From positions 372,001 through 436,000 of the forward strand of contig NZ_CP083239.1 in NCBI RefSeq assembly GCF_022836935.1: DNA of 64,000 nt. Direction: 5' to 3'. The notes under the pieces were generated by a model. The model was not told the origin of the DNA and searched no databases. It was given only the letters and a program-made list of their open reading frames with translations. The stretch comes from Ancylobacter polymorphus. GTDB taxonomy: Bacteria > Pseudomonadota > Alphaproteobacteria > Rhizobiales > Xanthobacteraceae. The position numbers and the translations under genes were made by a program. Below, piece after piece: positions 63,898 to 64,000 of this stretch (positions within the stretch are counted from its first letter, which is position 1; each line of letters begins with the position of its first letter).

Positions 63898-64000
63898 TCT
63901 TCGTCGCCCCCATCCGCGATCATGCTTTTGAGCAGACGGTTCTCGAGCGTCAGGTCGGCCACGCATTCTTTCAGGGCGCGGGATTCGCGGCGCAGGTCCT
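63894..64000 (-). CDS. IS3-family orfA, C-terminal end
   Basis: Minus-strand reading gives a leucine-zipper-like tail (ESRALKECVADLTLENRLLK, then SMIADGGDEE) ending at 63894 and overlapping the orfB start. It continues beyond the window's right edge. Confidence 0.75.
   Translation of the reverse strand, partial: DLRRESRALKECVADLTLENRLLKSMIADGGDEE

Overview
The window is about 65-70% GC, with codon use and gene families typical of an alphaproteobacterium. The Hyphomicrobiales-type dispersed palindromes, an Hmu haem system with haem oxygenase, NasT/NasS nitrate control and CUT1 sugar ABC genes point to the Xanthobacteraceae area (Ancylobacter/Starkeya-like). This placement is an inference from gene content, not from a marker gene.

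Layout. 1-4.8 kb: end of a 2-hydroxyacid dehydrogenase, two orphan small genes, an E1-like (MoeB/ThiF) enzyme, an SHMT-fold PLP enzyme and a DUF429 protein. 4.8-12.7 kb: two copies of one 3178-bp IS66-type element in the same orientation, apparently identical, each with tnpA, tnpB, tnpC and a frameshifted passenger gene. Between them lie tRNA-Arg(CCG) and the C-terminal two thirds of a large serine recombinase whose 3' end runs into the tRNA. 12.7-17.4 kb: a MerR/MFS efflux pair with a MerR-type operator, then an accessory-looking patch with an HTH plus metallo-beta-lactamase protein and a 23-nt tRNA-Ser-like 3' scar. 17.5-20.2 kb: LysR/MFS pair and a GFA-family protein.

20.4-30.8 kb: a complete carbohydrate ABC importer diverging from an unusual catabolic set (MaoC-like hydratase, TetR regulator, CoA-transferase, DUF993 aldolase-like protein, AroE-like dehydrogenase, TIM-barrel epimerase). 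Three copies of a palindromic motif related to ACTTAT(CG)ATAAGT sit in front of the three transcription units, so the whole set reads as one TetR regulon for an unidentified, possibly cyclic polyol substrate. 31-35.6 kb: IS3 and recombinase relics, then an ECF sigma/anti-sigma pair downstream of a DUF305 protein and a YVTN beta-propeller protein. Two facing copies of one ECF-like promoter (GGAATAA-N13-GAGTC) drive this operon and a divergent NTF2-like secreted protein. 35.9-40.3 kb: GMC oxidoreductase, an HTH-receiver-GAF regulator, and a LysR/NTF2/SDR-remnant locus.

40.6-53.9 kb: tyrosine-integrase relics, then an assimilatory nitrate gene cluster on the minus strand: nasT-nasS behind a sigma-54-like promoter, an antitermination leader, nrtABC, a NirB-like FAD reductase, NirA-type nitrite reductase, a flavoprotein reductase and NasA. 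54-62.5 kb: a class III aminotransferase, a two-helix membrane protein, and an iron/haem uptake locus (TonB receptor, haem oxygenase, HmuT-U-V). 62.7-64 kb: the first residues of a Wzz/GumC-type protein cut off by a decayed IS3 element. At least six genes carry frameshifts, concentrated at 34-36 kb and in mobile DNA.
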